A stretch of DNA of 64,000 nucleotides from Prorocentrum cordatum (GCA_963575745.1 CAUYUJ010016908.1:147501-211500); one strand, 5' to 3'; shown: positions 29,199-40,522, counted from the stretch's first letter. Notes: generated from the sequence alone by a model not told the origin. Numbers and translations are program-made.

Positions 29199-29240
29199 CT
29201 TCTGGAAGCTCCCGAACTGCTCCACTGCGTAGATCTTATC
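29199..29240 (-). CDS. HIR/SPFH gene, upstream 14-codon exon
   Basis: On the minus strand a pyrimidine-rich stretch ending TTCCGCGCGCAG precedes GAT AAG ATC..., reading DKIYAVEQFGSFQK, then AAG|GCGCGC, a GC donor. In HIR proteins the N-terminus has a (V)VEQFGKF-type strand directly before PGL(N/H), and the exon at 24872 continues VIGAGLNIVGF in the same phase. The start codon and N-terminal acylation site should be in an exon further upstream (above 29240), not identified. Confidence 0.75.
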
Positions 29241-30594
29241 CTGCGCGCGGAAGTCAAGTAAAATAGGCAAAAGCTCGACCTTGGAAACTTTGCTTCAATC
29301 CTCTTGTGCCTTTTGGTAAAGAGACTGGTGCCTGTTTGGCTAATATCGAGATCAGAAGCAAGATCGGCGTTTTTTACAAATCGTTCTGCCTTGTGTTCCG
29401 TAGATCTTTGTGTAGAAGCCATATGGCACAAACATGCACGGTTGGAGGTCCGCGTGGGTTCTTGGACCGGCACTCGACCCCCCTCCCTGGCCTACGGACC
29501 GCACCAAATTTTTGGATGGCACTCGATGCCCCTCCCCTCAGGGGCGGCGTCAGAGGCGCCGGCATCGATCGGGGCTTGTCCTGAACTCGATCAATATCAG
29601 TGCCCATGTTCCGCTCGACAGGGCGCCGAGCAACGGACACCAACATCGATCGACCCCCCCCCCGCGCGAATGCCGAGATCAGGCAGCGTGAGAGAATCAC
29701 GGCGCTGTGGAAAACACTACCAAAGCCAATCCACGAAATTTGTATGCGGGAGTTCTCCGATATTTCTTGCACGACGCCAATATGAACCTGTTCCCTGGGA
29801 TCTGGGCGCTTCATTTTTTCGGGACGATGTGTTCGCCAAGCATCGGGCCCCAGGTCCATCACAGATCAATCTGGCTCGAAAGATGGCGCGGAAACATGGG
29901 GTCTAGGGCTACAGCAGTGTTTTCGGCACGATTATTTCGCATATAGACTTTATTGCAGCTGCGTCTTGGACTTATTACCACCGCATCTGAATTCATAGCC
30001 ACAGTATCTTGATTGTGGATCGCTCGCGCACTGCTGCCAACTGGGGCTCAGTAGTGGACTGACGAACCCCACAGGCGAAGCTAGCCTCAACACAACATAA
30101 CGGCTGTTCCACCTTGAAATTGTCACGTCAAGACAAGCAAGACACCGGCAATGCTTTTTTTTTCCGCGACTTCGAATAAATATAAGGGATCTGCGTTACA
30201 GCGCAGCTGCTATTACTTTGGAGGCGGAGGGAAGGGGTTAGGAGGAGGAGGAGGAGGAGGAGGAGGAGACAACTGCTGGAAGGCCTTCTTCGGAAAGATT
30301 GGGAGGAATTAGCCCCCTCTGGGGGTGGGCGGCGGCTCTGCCAGGCTAGGCCGCGGACAACACGGAACCAGGCCGCACTAAACTGGACGAAGCCGGATCG
30401 GGCGGGATGAAGCCGGATTTTGGGCCAGGGAAGAGTCATAGCCTGTTCTCTCAAAATCTGCATCCGAAGGAAAGGGCCAGGGGGGGAGGACACGGACGAA
30501 CGAGGATCTCAGCGCATGACTCGTTCCTCGCCCGGGCATAAGACACCAGTGCCGTGACACCGCTGGGCAGCCTCATGGGGGGGTGTCCATCTAA
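29241..30594. other. 1.35 kb without recognised gene
   Basis: Possible upstream intron of the HIR gene. Includes GGTTGGAGGTCCGCGTGGGT (29439), resembling a foldback arm, and a short (GGA)n run (30239-30268). Confidence 0.3.
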
Positions 30595-30700
30595 CTTGCT
30601 ATCGTTCGGGCGTCCATTCCCCGTGCATGTTTCGGTTTCGTGCGTGTGTTTTCGCAGGATGATCCAGGATGCTCCTCGAGGATCCCCGAACGATGCCAAG
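30595..30700. mobile_element. GCATCGCTCGGACGT element, short copy
   Basis: TTGCTATCGTTCGGGCGTCC at the left and CCCGAACGATGCCAA at the right; the body TTTCGGTTTCGTGCGTG and GATGCTCCTCGA is shared with 49922-50056 and 50235-50365. Confidence 0.6.
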
Positions 30701-30702
30701 AC

Positions 30703-30879
30703 AAGAGGGGAACGTCCAAGAAGGGGGCGGCGCAAATCTTGGCCCGACGCACGTGCGCGGACGAGGGAGAGAACTCGGAACGCATTGCAAGAAGAAGAAG
30801 AAGATGGTGCCATGAGGTCCGGGGAGATATCATAGCCCCAGCCATGATATCCACCTCCCCTAGCTATCAACCCCCTTTT
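30703..30879. mobile_element. AAGAGGGGGGTG element
   Basis: Ends AAGAGGGGAACG and AACCCCCTTTT; aligned throughout with 54554-54722 and 59965-60138 (AAGAAGA.GGTGCCATGA, ATATCAT.GCCC, GCCATGATATCCACC, a hairpin). It abuts the preceding element. Confidence 0.55.
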
Positions 30880-31105
30880 GTTTGATGCGCGCGCTGAGCG
30901 GTCGCGGCGCCGCGCGGCGGCGCTCATCGCCTCGAGAGGCAGTGTCTGGCTCAGGCGAGTGCACAGAATTGGTGGAGAGGGGGCCCGCCACATGCGACCT
31001 GCACAGGGGAATGCAGGACTGCGCGTGTGACCTCCGACCATCGACCATGACCAGAAACAAGCAACGCGCATGCCGGGGTGCACATGCACGGTTTCCCCCG
31101 GGGCC

Positions 31106-31252
31106 GTAGGCGACCCGAAGAGGAGGAGGAGGAGGAGGAGGAGGAGGTGGAGGAGGGGGAGGAGGAGGAATGGAGGAGGAGGAGGAGGAGGAGGAGGAGG
31201 AGGAGGAGGAGGAATGGAGGAGGAGGAGGAGGAGGAGGACGGGTCGCCTAAG
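31106..31252 (+). repeat. (GGA)n tract
   Basis: About 145 bp of GGA repeats with two GGAAT interruptions, followed by an A-run at 31260. Confidence 0.95.
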
Positions 31253-31429
31253 CCCTTCGGAAAAAAAAAAACCTCCAGGCGCACCACGCCGCAGGGATGG
31301 GGTTGGGCTGCAGGCTGCAGTGCGCTGGGGCGCCCTCCCCTGCCAGTGCGTCAACATGGTTGCAGCCGTGGCGCTCCATCAACACAGTCCACGCAGAGTG
31401 GCGGGGGCCGAGAGCACGGTCAGAACTGG

Positions 31430-31600
31430 TGGCACGGATGCGCGATGAGGCTGCAAGGGCCTCGGACGCCCCTGTCGAAGCTTTTCGAGCGGGGCCAGCC
31501 ATCGAGGGGGGCTACGGCTGGACCGAGGAGGCCAGGGTACAAGGGTACCATTGGGAAGGTTACGCATCCTTACTGTCGGTCTCGGTTGCAACTGTGTGAA
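31430..31600. mobile_element. TA-CAGTCAACCCG family, degenerate copy
   Basis: Body matches (GGATGCGCGATGAGGCTGCA, TTTTCGAGCGGGGCC, AAGGGTACCATTGGGAAGG, GCATCCTTACTGT) but the terminal CAGTCAACCC words are eroded. Confidence 0.5.
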
Positions 31601-31615
31601 TCGCATGGGGGCAGC

Positions 31616-31759
31616 CGGTCCTGGGGGAAACGGGTCCTGGACCCTGATGCATTTCCCCGAAGACGAGCTCTCCATCCAGAGTCGTTCTCTAACAGTCCCG
31701 GGGGCCCTGGCGAGCCCAAGAACGGCGAAAGACCTCAGGATCCGCTTCCCGCAGGACCC
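31616..31759. mobile_element. GGTCCTGGGGGAAAC family, complete copy
   Basis: GGTCCTGGGGGAAACGGGTC at the left and GGATCCGCTTCCCGCAGGAC at the right are inverted. 144 bp. Confidence 0.65.
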
Positions 31760-31968
31760 TTGTTTCCCTCGTGGCGATGCAAGGTCGGCTGGACGAAAGA
31801 GTGACCCTGGGTAAGAGTGACCTTTGGTGCGCGGCTTTTGGGGAGCGCGAGGGGGCAAAACCCAAGCGCGAAGGCCGCTGCTATCGCATCGTGCTCAACG
31901 GTCGGGGGGTCCCCGATGAGCCCGCACCAAAAGTAACTCCGGCGAAGGGTCCCTCTTACTTGCAGTGT

Positions 31969-32215
31969 AGAGGCTTCATAAGTGGGGTCGGAACAGATGG
32001 GGTCGGAGGATCGTGCCGCATCGGCGAGACATCGGCGATACATCGCCGATGCATCGGTGATGCACCGCCGATGCATTGTCGACGTAGGCGATGCATCGGG
32101 GACGTCGACGTGAAACAGATCGGGCTGCACATCGAGCCGCATCCGCGATGCATCGACGATGCGGCGCGATCTGACCTTCCGACCCCATCTACTCCGACCC
32201 CATCTAGGAGGCCTA
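31969..32215. mobile_element. TAGATGGGGTCGG element, second copy
   Basis: AGGCTTCATAAGTGGGGTCG at the left and CCGACCCCATCTAGGAGGCC at the right are inverted; the interior has ACATCGGCGATACATCGCCG. Each end carries a doubled GATGGGGTCGG. Confidence 0.7.
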
Positions 32216-32432
32216 AATAGTCCAACATTGAGACGGAATAGACGAGGAGGAATCCTCTGCCGCTTTTGGTGTCTCCTCTCTCTCTCGCTCTCTCCACGGG
32301 CGTCCTGCGGCACGGTCACGCAGCAGTTGAAGCATGGGAGGCACCCCGTCTCCTGTCTCTGCTGGCCTGCCATGGTGCCCTCCTCGAGAAACGGCTTCCG
32401 GCAGGTTCGCGCGGCGTCGGCGCGCGCCAAGG

Positions 32433-32490
32433 TTTAGGTCGGGCGTGTCCTCCTACAGGCGGAGTTTGGAGGGACCATGAGAAATAGCCA
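32433..32490 (+). mobile_element. TTA-GGTCGGGC family, 5' end only
   Basis: TTTAGGTCGGGCGTGTCCTC followed by CAGGCGGAGTTTGGAGGGAC and GAGAAATAGCC; no matching 3' end nearby. Confidence 0.5.
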
Positions 32491-32511
32491 AGGTTTTTGA
32501 CCCCGCCGATC

Positions 32512-32990
32512 GCTAAGCCTTGAACCGATCGCGGCCCCGATCGGCCAAGGTTGAGTTCCGTGGGGATCCACTGACCTGGGCCAACACAAACCCGGGTCAG
32601 TCAGGCTTTGCACGATCCTGGAAAATCCTGCAGGATCCTCCGGGCCTTGCGCCCCAATCCAGGTCAGTGTGGCCCTGGCTCTGCAGGATCACGCAAGATC
32701 CGGCTGGACAACATGGGATGTGTCGACCCCTGTTCCAGGTTTCGCGGGGTTTTCGACCGGAACAGAAATTTTAGGCCCAACCCTTGGAAATACGATGCGG
32801 GGGGCGACCATCCTCGATGGGGATGCGTCCGAATAGTTAGCCCTCTTGGGGGGTGTATCCCAGGGTTGCCCCTGGTGCCAAACTTTTCGGGCGGTATTCG
32901 CGGGTCGGGGAAGAGAAATCGCCTGCGAGACACCGTGCCGACCGCTCAGCCTTGAACCGATCGCGGCCCCGATCGTTCAGAGCTGAATTC
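32512..32990 (+). repeat. 45-bp direct repeats bracketing two other repeats
   Basis: AGCCTTGAACCGATCGCGGC begins at about 32516 and again at about 32948, continuing CCCGATCG...GAGTTC / GAATTC. Between them are a CCTGCAGGATCC-rich repeat (32555-32720, like 41510-41665) and a GCCCAACCCT..GGAAATACGA repeat (32750-32905, like 55670 and 60835). Confidence 0.5.
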
Positions 32991-34120
32991 TGCCAGGTCC
33001 TGTGGCGTTACACCGTGTCCGTCAGTGCTTCCACATCGTCCGATCACGCGAAGTTCAACCTGGAACGCCATCGCCGGCGTCACCGGCGCGCCATCGTCGC
33101 ATGAACCTTCCGGATGTGGGACTGGGGGAAGGAAAGGGTACACCGAACACCTGTCCAAGCCGCCCCTGCTCTTCAACTTGTCCACACACCCCTGCCCCAC
33201 CCCACCTCTCCTCACCTCTACCAGTAGGCATTGTGTCTAGGAATGCTGCCCCCCGCATACACCTAATCCTGAGCACGCTCGATCTTTGACTCGCCCACCA
33301 TTCCTGGGAGGGGGGTCCGACTCCAAGAAAACGGTCTGCGCCAACAGTGCCTGAAACTACGAACGAAAATTCCCCTAACGCCTCACTTCAGGAAAAGGGG
33401 GTGGGGGGAGTGGGACCGGAAGTGGTTCAGGATGTGGCGCTAGATCCACGGATCAGGAAACGTACATTTCATGAAAAAAGGGGTTCTGAATTGCGGGGGT
33501 CTGATTTGAGCTGTCATGCAGGGTTCCAGGGGGTGCAGGCTGAAGGCCGCCATTGCATGCCTGGTCTGTGGGGGGATCTAAAACTGTTCGGCTGGGAGGT
33601 TTGTGACCTCCCTTCTTTATTTTGGAATCCTGAGCCCCCGAAGCATGGGCGCATGTGTCGCCTGCTTTGGCGACGGCGCGCGTCGGATGTTGCACGAAGG
33701 CGGGGCCCGTCGCCAAGTCATCCGTGCCTGCGCTTCCTCGGCATCCAACGTTGAGCGTAATTACCCTTTCCCTGCCCCCCAGGGGTCAGCCTCTTGAGTA
33801 TGGGGTGTGTGTTTGCCTCTCCTCTTCGGGCGGCAAGCTCGCACCAAAGCTGCTGCGGGGGGGAGAGGGAGGAGGCGGAGGAAGAGCAGAGGCGGTAGGA
33901 GACACACCGTGAAGAGCAGCACGAGGACGAGGACGAGGCGGACACGACCAGTCTCAAGACGTGGCCCTGTGGCTCCTCTGCAGGGCGCACGGGGAGGCAC
34001 AGCGGGGGGGTGACGATGGCCCTGGTACGAGCAATTCGCGCCGTCGGGTGCTGGAGCGGAGAAGCACGACGAGGACGACGATTAGGGAGAACGATGGAGG
34101 CAGACAAACAAAAACACGCA
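32991..34120. other. 1.1 kb without recognised gene
   Basis: No protein-like frame. GACGAGGACGAGGACGAGG at 33922-33940 is the only simple repeat. Confidence 0.3.
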
Positions 34121-34123
34121 AAC

Positions 34124-34278
34124 AACAACTTTGAGAGGTCCGCGCGGATTTCTTGGATCCGCGCCGGGCCCCCATCCTGGGCGCGCGGAGCGCACCAGCG
34201 GCGGCGCCGGAGGGACGCTAGGGGGGCCCAGCGCAGATCCACGAAATCCGCGCGAAGCGCCAAACGTCTCTGCTTATG
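34124..34278. repeat. CTCCGCGCGG foldback element
   Basis: GGTCCGCGCGGATTTCTTGG..GATCCGCGCC and its inverse GATCCACGAAATCCGCGCG form the arms; the centre is GCGGCGGCGCCGG. Confidence 0.65.
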
Positions 34279-34404
34279 GCGGATGCTGGAAGGAGAGCGA
34301 CGAGGATGACGGCGACGAGAGCACGAGAGGCCGGGGAGCACTGTCGCCGTGTCGAACCCGTCGAAGGGTGGTGCCCCTCTGCCCGTCCCAGAAGGAGGAC
34401 AAAC

Positions 34405-34630
34405 GGAGGGAGGGGGAGGAGGAGGAGGAGGAGGAGCAGGAGGAGGAGGAGGAGGAGGAGGAAGAGGAGGAGGAGGAGGAGGAGCAGGAGGAGGAACACG
34501 AGGGAGGAGGAATAGGAAGAGGAGGAGGAGGAGGGAGAGGAGGAGGAGCAGGAGAAGCAGGAGGAGGAGGAGGAGGAGCACGAGGGAGGAGGATGAGGAG
34601 GAGGAGGAGGAGGAGGAGGAGGAGAAGGAG
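34405..34630 (+). repeat. (GGA)n tract, left flank of element copy 2
   Basis: GGA repeats with GCA and GAA interruptions running directly into the element's left end. Confidence 0.9.
34622..34630. repeat. Left 9-bp target-site duplication
   Basis: GAGAAGGAG immediately before GAGCTCAAG; the same nine bases follow the right end at 40589-40597. Confidence 0.65.
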
Positions 34631-34690
34631 GAGCTCAAGTTTTTATTATTCCACATAACGCGCGTTATGTGGTTGGGTGGGTGGGTGGGG
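34631..34690. other. Left terminus: inverted repeat, palindrome, quadruplex motif
   Basis: Inverted repeat 34631-34646, perfect 20-bp palindrome 34652-34671, and GGGTGGGTGGGTGGGG 34675-34690. The G-tract is on the same strand at both element ends, so it is not part of the inverted repeat. Confidence 0.75.
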
Positions 34691-34739
34691 TCGCTGGCAC
34701 ATAACATAACACAGCCGCGCCCGGCCGCTCGAATGGCTG

Positions 34740-35470
34740 TATGCACACATTCTGATGCAGCAGCCTATGCGCGCACCACATCGCACGTGTACACCACAGT
34801 GCATGGCGCATGGCAGTGATCACGTAAACCACAGAAACTGCGTATACGATTGTAAACGCGCCATACCACAAAGTTTTTTTCACACCATTTGCTGCGCCCA
34901 CAGCAGCACGTTCCGCGCGCACAACGCAGTCGCGCCTGGCCGCTCGAATGCTGACTGTGCTGGAAGGACTGCCCTTTGTTGCTACTGGTCAGAGCACTCA
35001 TGCAACGACAGGGCCTAGCAGCTGCGAGGGCTACACAGCGCCGCAATGCCCACGAACACCACGCATGCTGATGCAGCAACCTACGCGTGCACAACATCGT
35101 CAGCGTACGTCGCAACGCACGGGTGCACAACAGCGCCTGTGTATACAGCTGTCAACGTGCACACCACCTGTAGTACGCCAGCGAAAAATCGCTTGCGACC
35201 CGACAGCCACGACGCGCCTATGTCAAGCGCTACAATAGTTTGCGGTCCGATCAACGCGACGTGCCCGTAAACGGCACAATGCTTTTGACGAGCGCAGCGT
35301 CTGTGAACACCACAGCGCTTGTGAACACCAAAGCGCCTGTCAACGTAGCGCCTGCGAACGCCACAGCGCCCGTGAATGCCGCATCGCCTGTGCACGCGAC
35401 ATAACCAGAAAACGCCACAACCCGTGTGAACGCCACAACGCCTGTGAACACAGCGCGCGCGAGCACCGCA
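34740..35470 (+). repeat. Left subterminal array of 18-20 bp motifs
   Basis: Degenerate repeats of GC(G)CCTGTGAACACCACA and related CGTGTACACCACAGTGC words, clearest from 35285 to 35470 where the period is about 18 bp. Confidence 0.55.
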
Positions 35471-35532
35471 GAGCCTGGGGCCCGGCGGCAATGCGCACGC
35501 ACTTACAGTACAAGTAGCAGTGGTAATAGCAG

Positions 35533-35950
<418 letters not shown>

Positions 35951-36104
35951 GGAGGGAGGAAGGGGAGGAGGGAGGAGGGAGGGAGCGACGGGAGGGGAGG
36001 GAGGGCGAAAAGCAACACCAGGACAGATTGCGAAGCTCCCCACAGACGAAGGGGGCCCCCGAAGACCCGTCGAGCCACAACGGCTTGAGCCATGTAAACG
36101 CAAC

Positions 36105-38177
36105 AACTCGGAGGTCCGCGCGGGGTTCTTGCGTCGGCGCTGGGCCGCTTAGCGGTGTTTCCGGGGGAACGCGGTCCGGCGCCGTTCCAAGAAACCCGCG
36201 CGGACCTCCGAGCTGTTTCGCTTATGTCGTTTGGTTCTCTACGTAGGCACGCCCCGGCGGGCGACGCCTGGTTCCATAATCGTGGTTCGATTGATTTCGT
36301 CTCCGCCATGCAAGGCACGCCCCAACAGTATTTCCATAATCGTGGTTCGATTGATTTCGTCTCCGCCATGCAAGGCACGCTCCTAGATGATACGTTTCCG
36401 GCGTATCAGGAGGGCCCCAGGAGGGCCTCAAGCGGCCCCCAGAGATGTGCAACGGCCGTTACACATCTCAGGGGTCATTGTGGGGCCGTCTTGGGGCCCG
36501 CTCGGGGCCCTCTTGGGGCCGTCTTGGGCCCTGATGAGCCCCCTGCGCCGTCTGGAAGGGGCCCAAGAAGGCCTCCAGAGGGCCCCGAGAGGGTCCCAGG
36601 AGGCCCCCAGAGATGTGCAACGGCCGTTGCACATCTCAGGGGTCGTTGCGGGGCCCGTTCGTGGCGCTCTTGGGGCCATCTTGGAGCTCTCTTGAGCCCC
36701 CTGCGGGCTTCCTGAGCCGTCTGGGAGGGGCCCAAGTAGGCCCCAAGAGGGCTGCGAGAGGGTTCCAAGAGGCCCCCAGAGATGTGCAACGGCCGTTGCA
36801 CCTCTCAAGGGTTGTCTTGGGGCCATCTTGGGGCCCGTTCGAGGCCCTTTTGAGGCCATCTTGGAACCCTCTTGAGCCCCCCGCGGGCTTCGTGGGCCGT
36901 CTGGGAGGGGCCCAAAAAGGCCCCAAGAGGGCCCCGAGAGGGTCCCAAGAGGCCCCCAGAGATGTGCAATGGCCGACGGCTGTGCTGTGCTAGGCCGTGC
37001 TGAACTGCGATGTGCCATGCCGCGATCGTGCTCTACATAGCGTTGTGAATCGAGTCCTCTTTGCATCCGAGTCCTGACCGAACTGATCTGGATCTTAAGC
37101 TCGAGCTGCCTGAGCAGATGGTAGCTGTTCCAGAACTAATCGACAGGGGGACATGCCAGGAGGACGCGCCGCGGAACGTCCCAAGGGACGCGCCAGGCGA
37201 CGTGCCAGGGGACGTGCCATGGGCACGCACCGCGGGACGTGCCAAGGGGACGCGCTACGGAACGTGCCAATGGACGTGCACCGCGCGATGTGCCAGGGGG
37301 ACTCGCCACGGGACGCTCCGCGGAACGTGCCAGGCAACATGCCAGGCTGCAATGCTAAGGGTATCGATATTGATGTACCGTGCCGAGGGCTGTGCTGTGC
37401 CTGGGCGACCTGGACACGTGAAAACACGCGTTTCGCTCAAGACGTTCTCAGCACATCCTCATGCTAGACATCCGCCTGGGCAACCTGGACACGTGCAAAC
37501 AAGCGTCTCGATCGAGACTTCCTCGACACATCCTCATGCTAGACATCCGCCTGGGCGACCTGGACACGTGAAAACTAGCCTCTGGTTCGAGACATCCTCA
37601 ACAAATCCTCATGCTAGACATCTAACTGGGCAACCTGGAGGCGTGAAAACCAAGCGTCTCGCTCGAGACATCCTCAAGACCTGGGCACGTGAAAACAAGC
37701 ATTTCACTTGTTGTTGTCTTGTTTTGTCTTTTGTTTTTTTGCCGCACTGTCTGGCAACCAGGGAGCAAATCAGTTACCAGACGGCGAAGCAGTCGACGCG
37801 CCAAATGCGCGCCAACCGCGAGCTGCGCCAAACGCGCGTTGAGGATGTAAACGCGGAGTTGTGGATGTTGATGAAGGTACTTGCTCACTCCAGAAGATGG
37901 GATGTATGGATATATACGTCTTAGGTGCTATTATTTCGGTTGGAGTTGGAGCAACACGCAGCAGACAATGTCTGCGGTGCGAACGGCAACGGGCCCCCCT
38001 GCTGTATGCGGGTGTATCCCACTGTCGCCTCACACTTCTGCAAGCCTACACTCCCTGGGTCGGCTGCCACGGACCGCCGTCACGGCACACTGTCTGCAGT
38101 GCGAGCGGGAATCATGCCCCCTGCTATTTGCGGGTGCGTGCCGCTCAGCCCTCACAACTCGCGCAGCAAAGTTACGC
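36105..38177 (+). repeat. Copy 2 counterparts of the internal arrays
   Basis: Foldback 36105-36214; 59-bp pair 36272-36389; palindrome array 36411-36983 (palindromes at 36443, 36611, 36780, 36960); short-period array 37146-37333; 75-bp array about 37399-37697; 122-bp pair 37969-38177. Only scattered substitutions separate them from copy 1. Confidence 0.8.
37762..37876 (+). CDS. Possible captured internal exon (copy 2, open)
   Basis: T-rich tract (37705-37740), AG at 37760-37761, then an open segment with EQISYQTAKQSTRQ and ELRQTRVEDVNAELWMLMK, ending ATGAAG|GTACTT, a good donor match. In copy 1 the last codon is TAG. Splice-like borders and helix-like content are the only support; no family recognised. 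Confidence 0.3.
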
Positions 38178-38299
38178 GCTAACTCATTACACCAGATGGC
38201 GATGATGAGAAGGCAGCGGATGCGCAATGCCACGAAAAGAAAGGAGAGAATTGAAGAATTGTGGGGACTCTGGGGGCATTCGTTGCCGTGTTGGTGCTA

Positions 38300-38431
38300 T
38301 CTTGGTGTGTGTGTGTGTGTGGTGTGTGTGTGTGTGTGTGCGTGTGCGTGCGTGTGCGTGTGCGTGTGCGTGTGCGTGTGCGTGTGCGTGTGCGTGTGCG
38401 TGTGCGTGTGCGTGTGCGTGTGCGTGTGCGT

Positions 38432-38474
<43 letters not shown>

Positions 38475-38497
38475 GGTGTTTGTGTGTGTGTGTGTGA
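38300..38497 (+). repeat. GT/GTGCGT microsatellite, short allele
   Basis: About 200 bp, at the position where copy 1 has 2.2 kb. Alternating purine-pyrimidine GTGCGT and GTGTGT. Confidence 0.95.
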
Positions 38498-38610
38498 ACA
38501 AAGAAAATGACGCCCGGGCCCCACATTTGCGGTCGAGGCGCCGGCCCCCGGCCCTCTGACCCAGTCCCCCGTTATATGTATAATCCTGCACCACGGCAGG
38601 GCAGGCGGGC

Positions 38611-38946
38611 TCAATAGCCGATTGCGGAGGAGCCCTGTCGATGCGGAGCTTGACCATCCGGACCCGCCGATAGGGATATCATCTTCTGGCACCCTGCCTC
38701 GAGCGTCGCAGCCTCCGTGTAATCATCCTCACCCAGCAGCCCTCCGACATGAAACCCAGCACGCCGAAGGTTCTTAAGGTAGACGTTCAAATACTGCTGC
38801 CCCTCGCCAATGTGAATGTGGACGATTTTAAGCTCCACCGGCCCGAAGTTCACCCACTTCGGTTTGTTATCGCGCGCGCCGCGAAAGTTGAAGTGGAAGC
38901 CTCCGGGCTGCGCCTTGTCTGCCCACGTCCCTGTGACGTTGACCCC
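38611..38946 (-). CDS. Captured host-gene terminal exon, open copy
   Basis: After a good acceptor (TATTTATTTCCAG, minus strand) 111 codons plus the stop read without a break: GVNVTGTWADKAQPGGFHFN, KPKWVNFGPVELKIVHIHIG, QQYLNVYLKNLRRAGFHVGG, then GGLLGEDDYTEAATLEAGCQ and KMISL, with a short tail to TGA at 38611. The alternation of hydrophobic strands and the closing (V)GGLLGEDDxTEAA..C motif look like the C-terminal end of a secreted or surface protein module. I recall that motif from dinoflagellate proteins and it resembles the end of VWD-like domains, but this is unverified. There is no promoter or upstream exon nearby, and the exon travels with the element in both copies, so I infer gene-fragment capture. 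Confidence 0.65.
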   Translation of the reverse strand, partial: GVNVTGTWADKAQPGGFHFNFRGARDNKPKWVNFGPVELKIVHIHIGEGQQYLNVYLKNLRRAGFHVGGLLGEDDYTEAATLEAGCQKMISLSAGPDGQAPHRQGSSAIGY

Positions 38947-39009
38947 CTGGAAATAAATATCCGAGCATCGTGCTCCCAGTCGACGTGCGTCGACGTGCGT
39001 CGGCCCTGG

Positions 39010-39300
39010 AGATGTGCAATGGCCGTTGCACATCTCCAGGGGTCGTCTTGGAGCCGTCTTGGTGCCCTCCCGGAGCCATCTCGGAGCCTCCTGGGAGCCT
39101 CTTGGTGCCTCAAGGGGGCTTAAAGGGGCCCCAAGAGCGTTCGAAGAGGGCCTCAAATATGGTGCGCAATTGCGCACCGTCAGACGCCTTCTCGGAGCTC
39201 TCTTGGGGTCCTCTTGGGGCCTTCTTGGGATCCTCTCGGGACCTTTTTTGGCCCCCACTGGTCCCTCTTAGGGCCTTGTTGGGGCCTGTTTTTTTTTTTT
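39010..39300 (+). repeat. Palindrome unit and GGGGCC array, copy 2
   Basis: Counterpart of 5108-5395: near-palindrome at 39010-39035 followed by CTTGGGGTCC-type repeats and a T-run/G-run. Confidence 0.65.
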
Positions 39301-40079
39301 GGGGGGGGTTCAAGAGAGCCCGTAGGTCCGCGGGGATCTCCGGAGGTTTGGAGGGCCCGAGGGTGCCTAAATTACATGGACATACGTACATCGTGCAGGA
39401 CATACTTACATCGTGCAGGTGTGATGGCCAGTGCAGTTGGTTGAGGCTGTAGGCGAGGCCTCTCCTTCCTCCTTCCTTCTAGGCCTCCTCTTCCCGCCTC
39501 CCCGTCTCTGCCTGTCCACACTCCCGGAACGAAGGGCTGAGAACGAGATGAATCCGCATCACCTCAGGAAGGCTTTGAACGAAGCAACGCCAGCCATTAC
39601 TCAATTGACCGTCGACCGTGATTGCTGACGCATGCGAGCACGGTGCCTGTACCACACGCCGGAAGGATAATTCCCCCCATGCCAGTGATGCTGGTTCCCA
39701 ATGCAATGCGACTCCCTCCTCCTCCTCCTCGCCGTCTGCTTTCTTCTCCTCCTCCGCCTACCTCTCGCCCTCCTCGTCCTTTTTCTATGGAGCGCGGGCG
39801 GGCCCGAAGACGCTGGTGACTGTCTGCAAAGAAGAGACGCTACTGAGCAGCCGCCCGCCTGGTAGGACCGCGTCGGGCGTTCCCGACGGGCGGCTCGCGC
39901 CAGAACGGCCCCAGTCGACACTACGCGGGCGGACAAACTCCCCCCCCCCCCGAGGTCGCCGCCGAGTCTGCACGACAGCTGGAATGTAATCCGCCGCCGC
40001 GCCTGCACGGCAATGCCGTGTTAAAAAGCCCGTGGACTGTCTGGCTGGGTTTATATTTTCTTCTGGATGACCCTCCCCG

Positions 40080-40465
40080 CTACTAACGTCGGTACGAATG
40101 CACCCCTGTGCCTGTATACACATCCAGCATGTACATCGCTGTGCCTGCGTACACCACAAAGCCCGTGTACACCTCCAGGGCACGGCCCCATACCCCCGTT
40201 GCCTGCGCGGACAACAGTAAGTATCTTTGCGTACGACAATGCTGGACACCACCGCGCCTGTGTGCACCACAATTGCCGCCGCAGCCGGCGTGTGCGCTAT
40301 GCACGCCGAACTGCTCGTTGTTTCCACTGCTGGGTGTGCCACCGCGCCTGCGTGGGTGCCACATCAGCCTGCGCGCGCCTCGCGCCTCTACATACCACAA
40401 GCAAATGCCTGCGCACGCTGCAAACACGTTCCGCGCGCACTACGAACAGCATACCTGTGCGCTAA
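40080..40465 (+). repeat. Right subterminal array, copy 2
   Basis: Same CCTGTGTACACCACA-type motifs as 6175-6560. Confidence 0.5.
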
Positions 40466-40522
40466 ACAACACTCGCTGCTGCAACGGGGGTGGGTGGGGC
40501 GGCGGGCGTTATGTTATCTACT

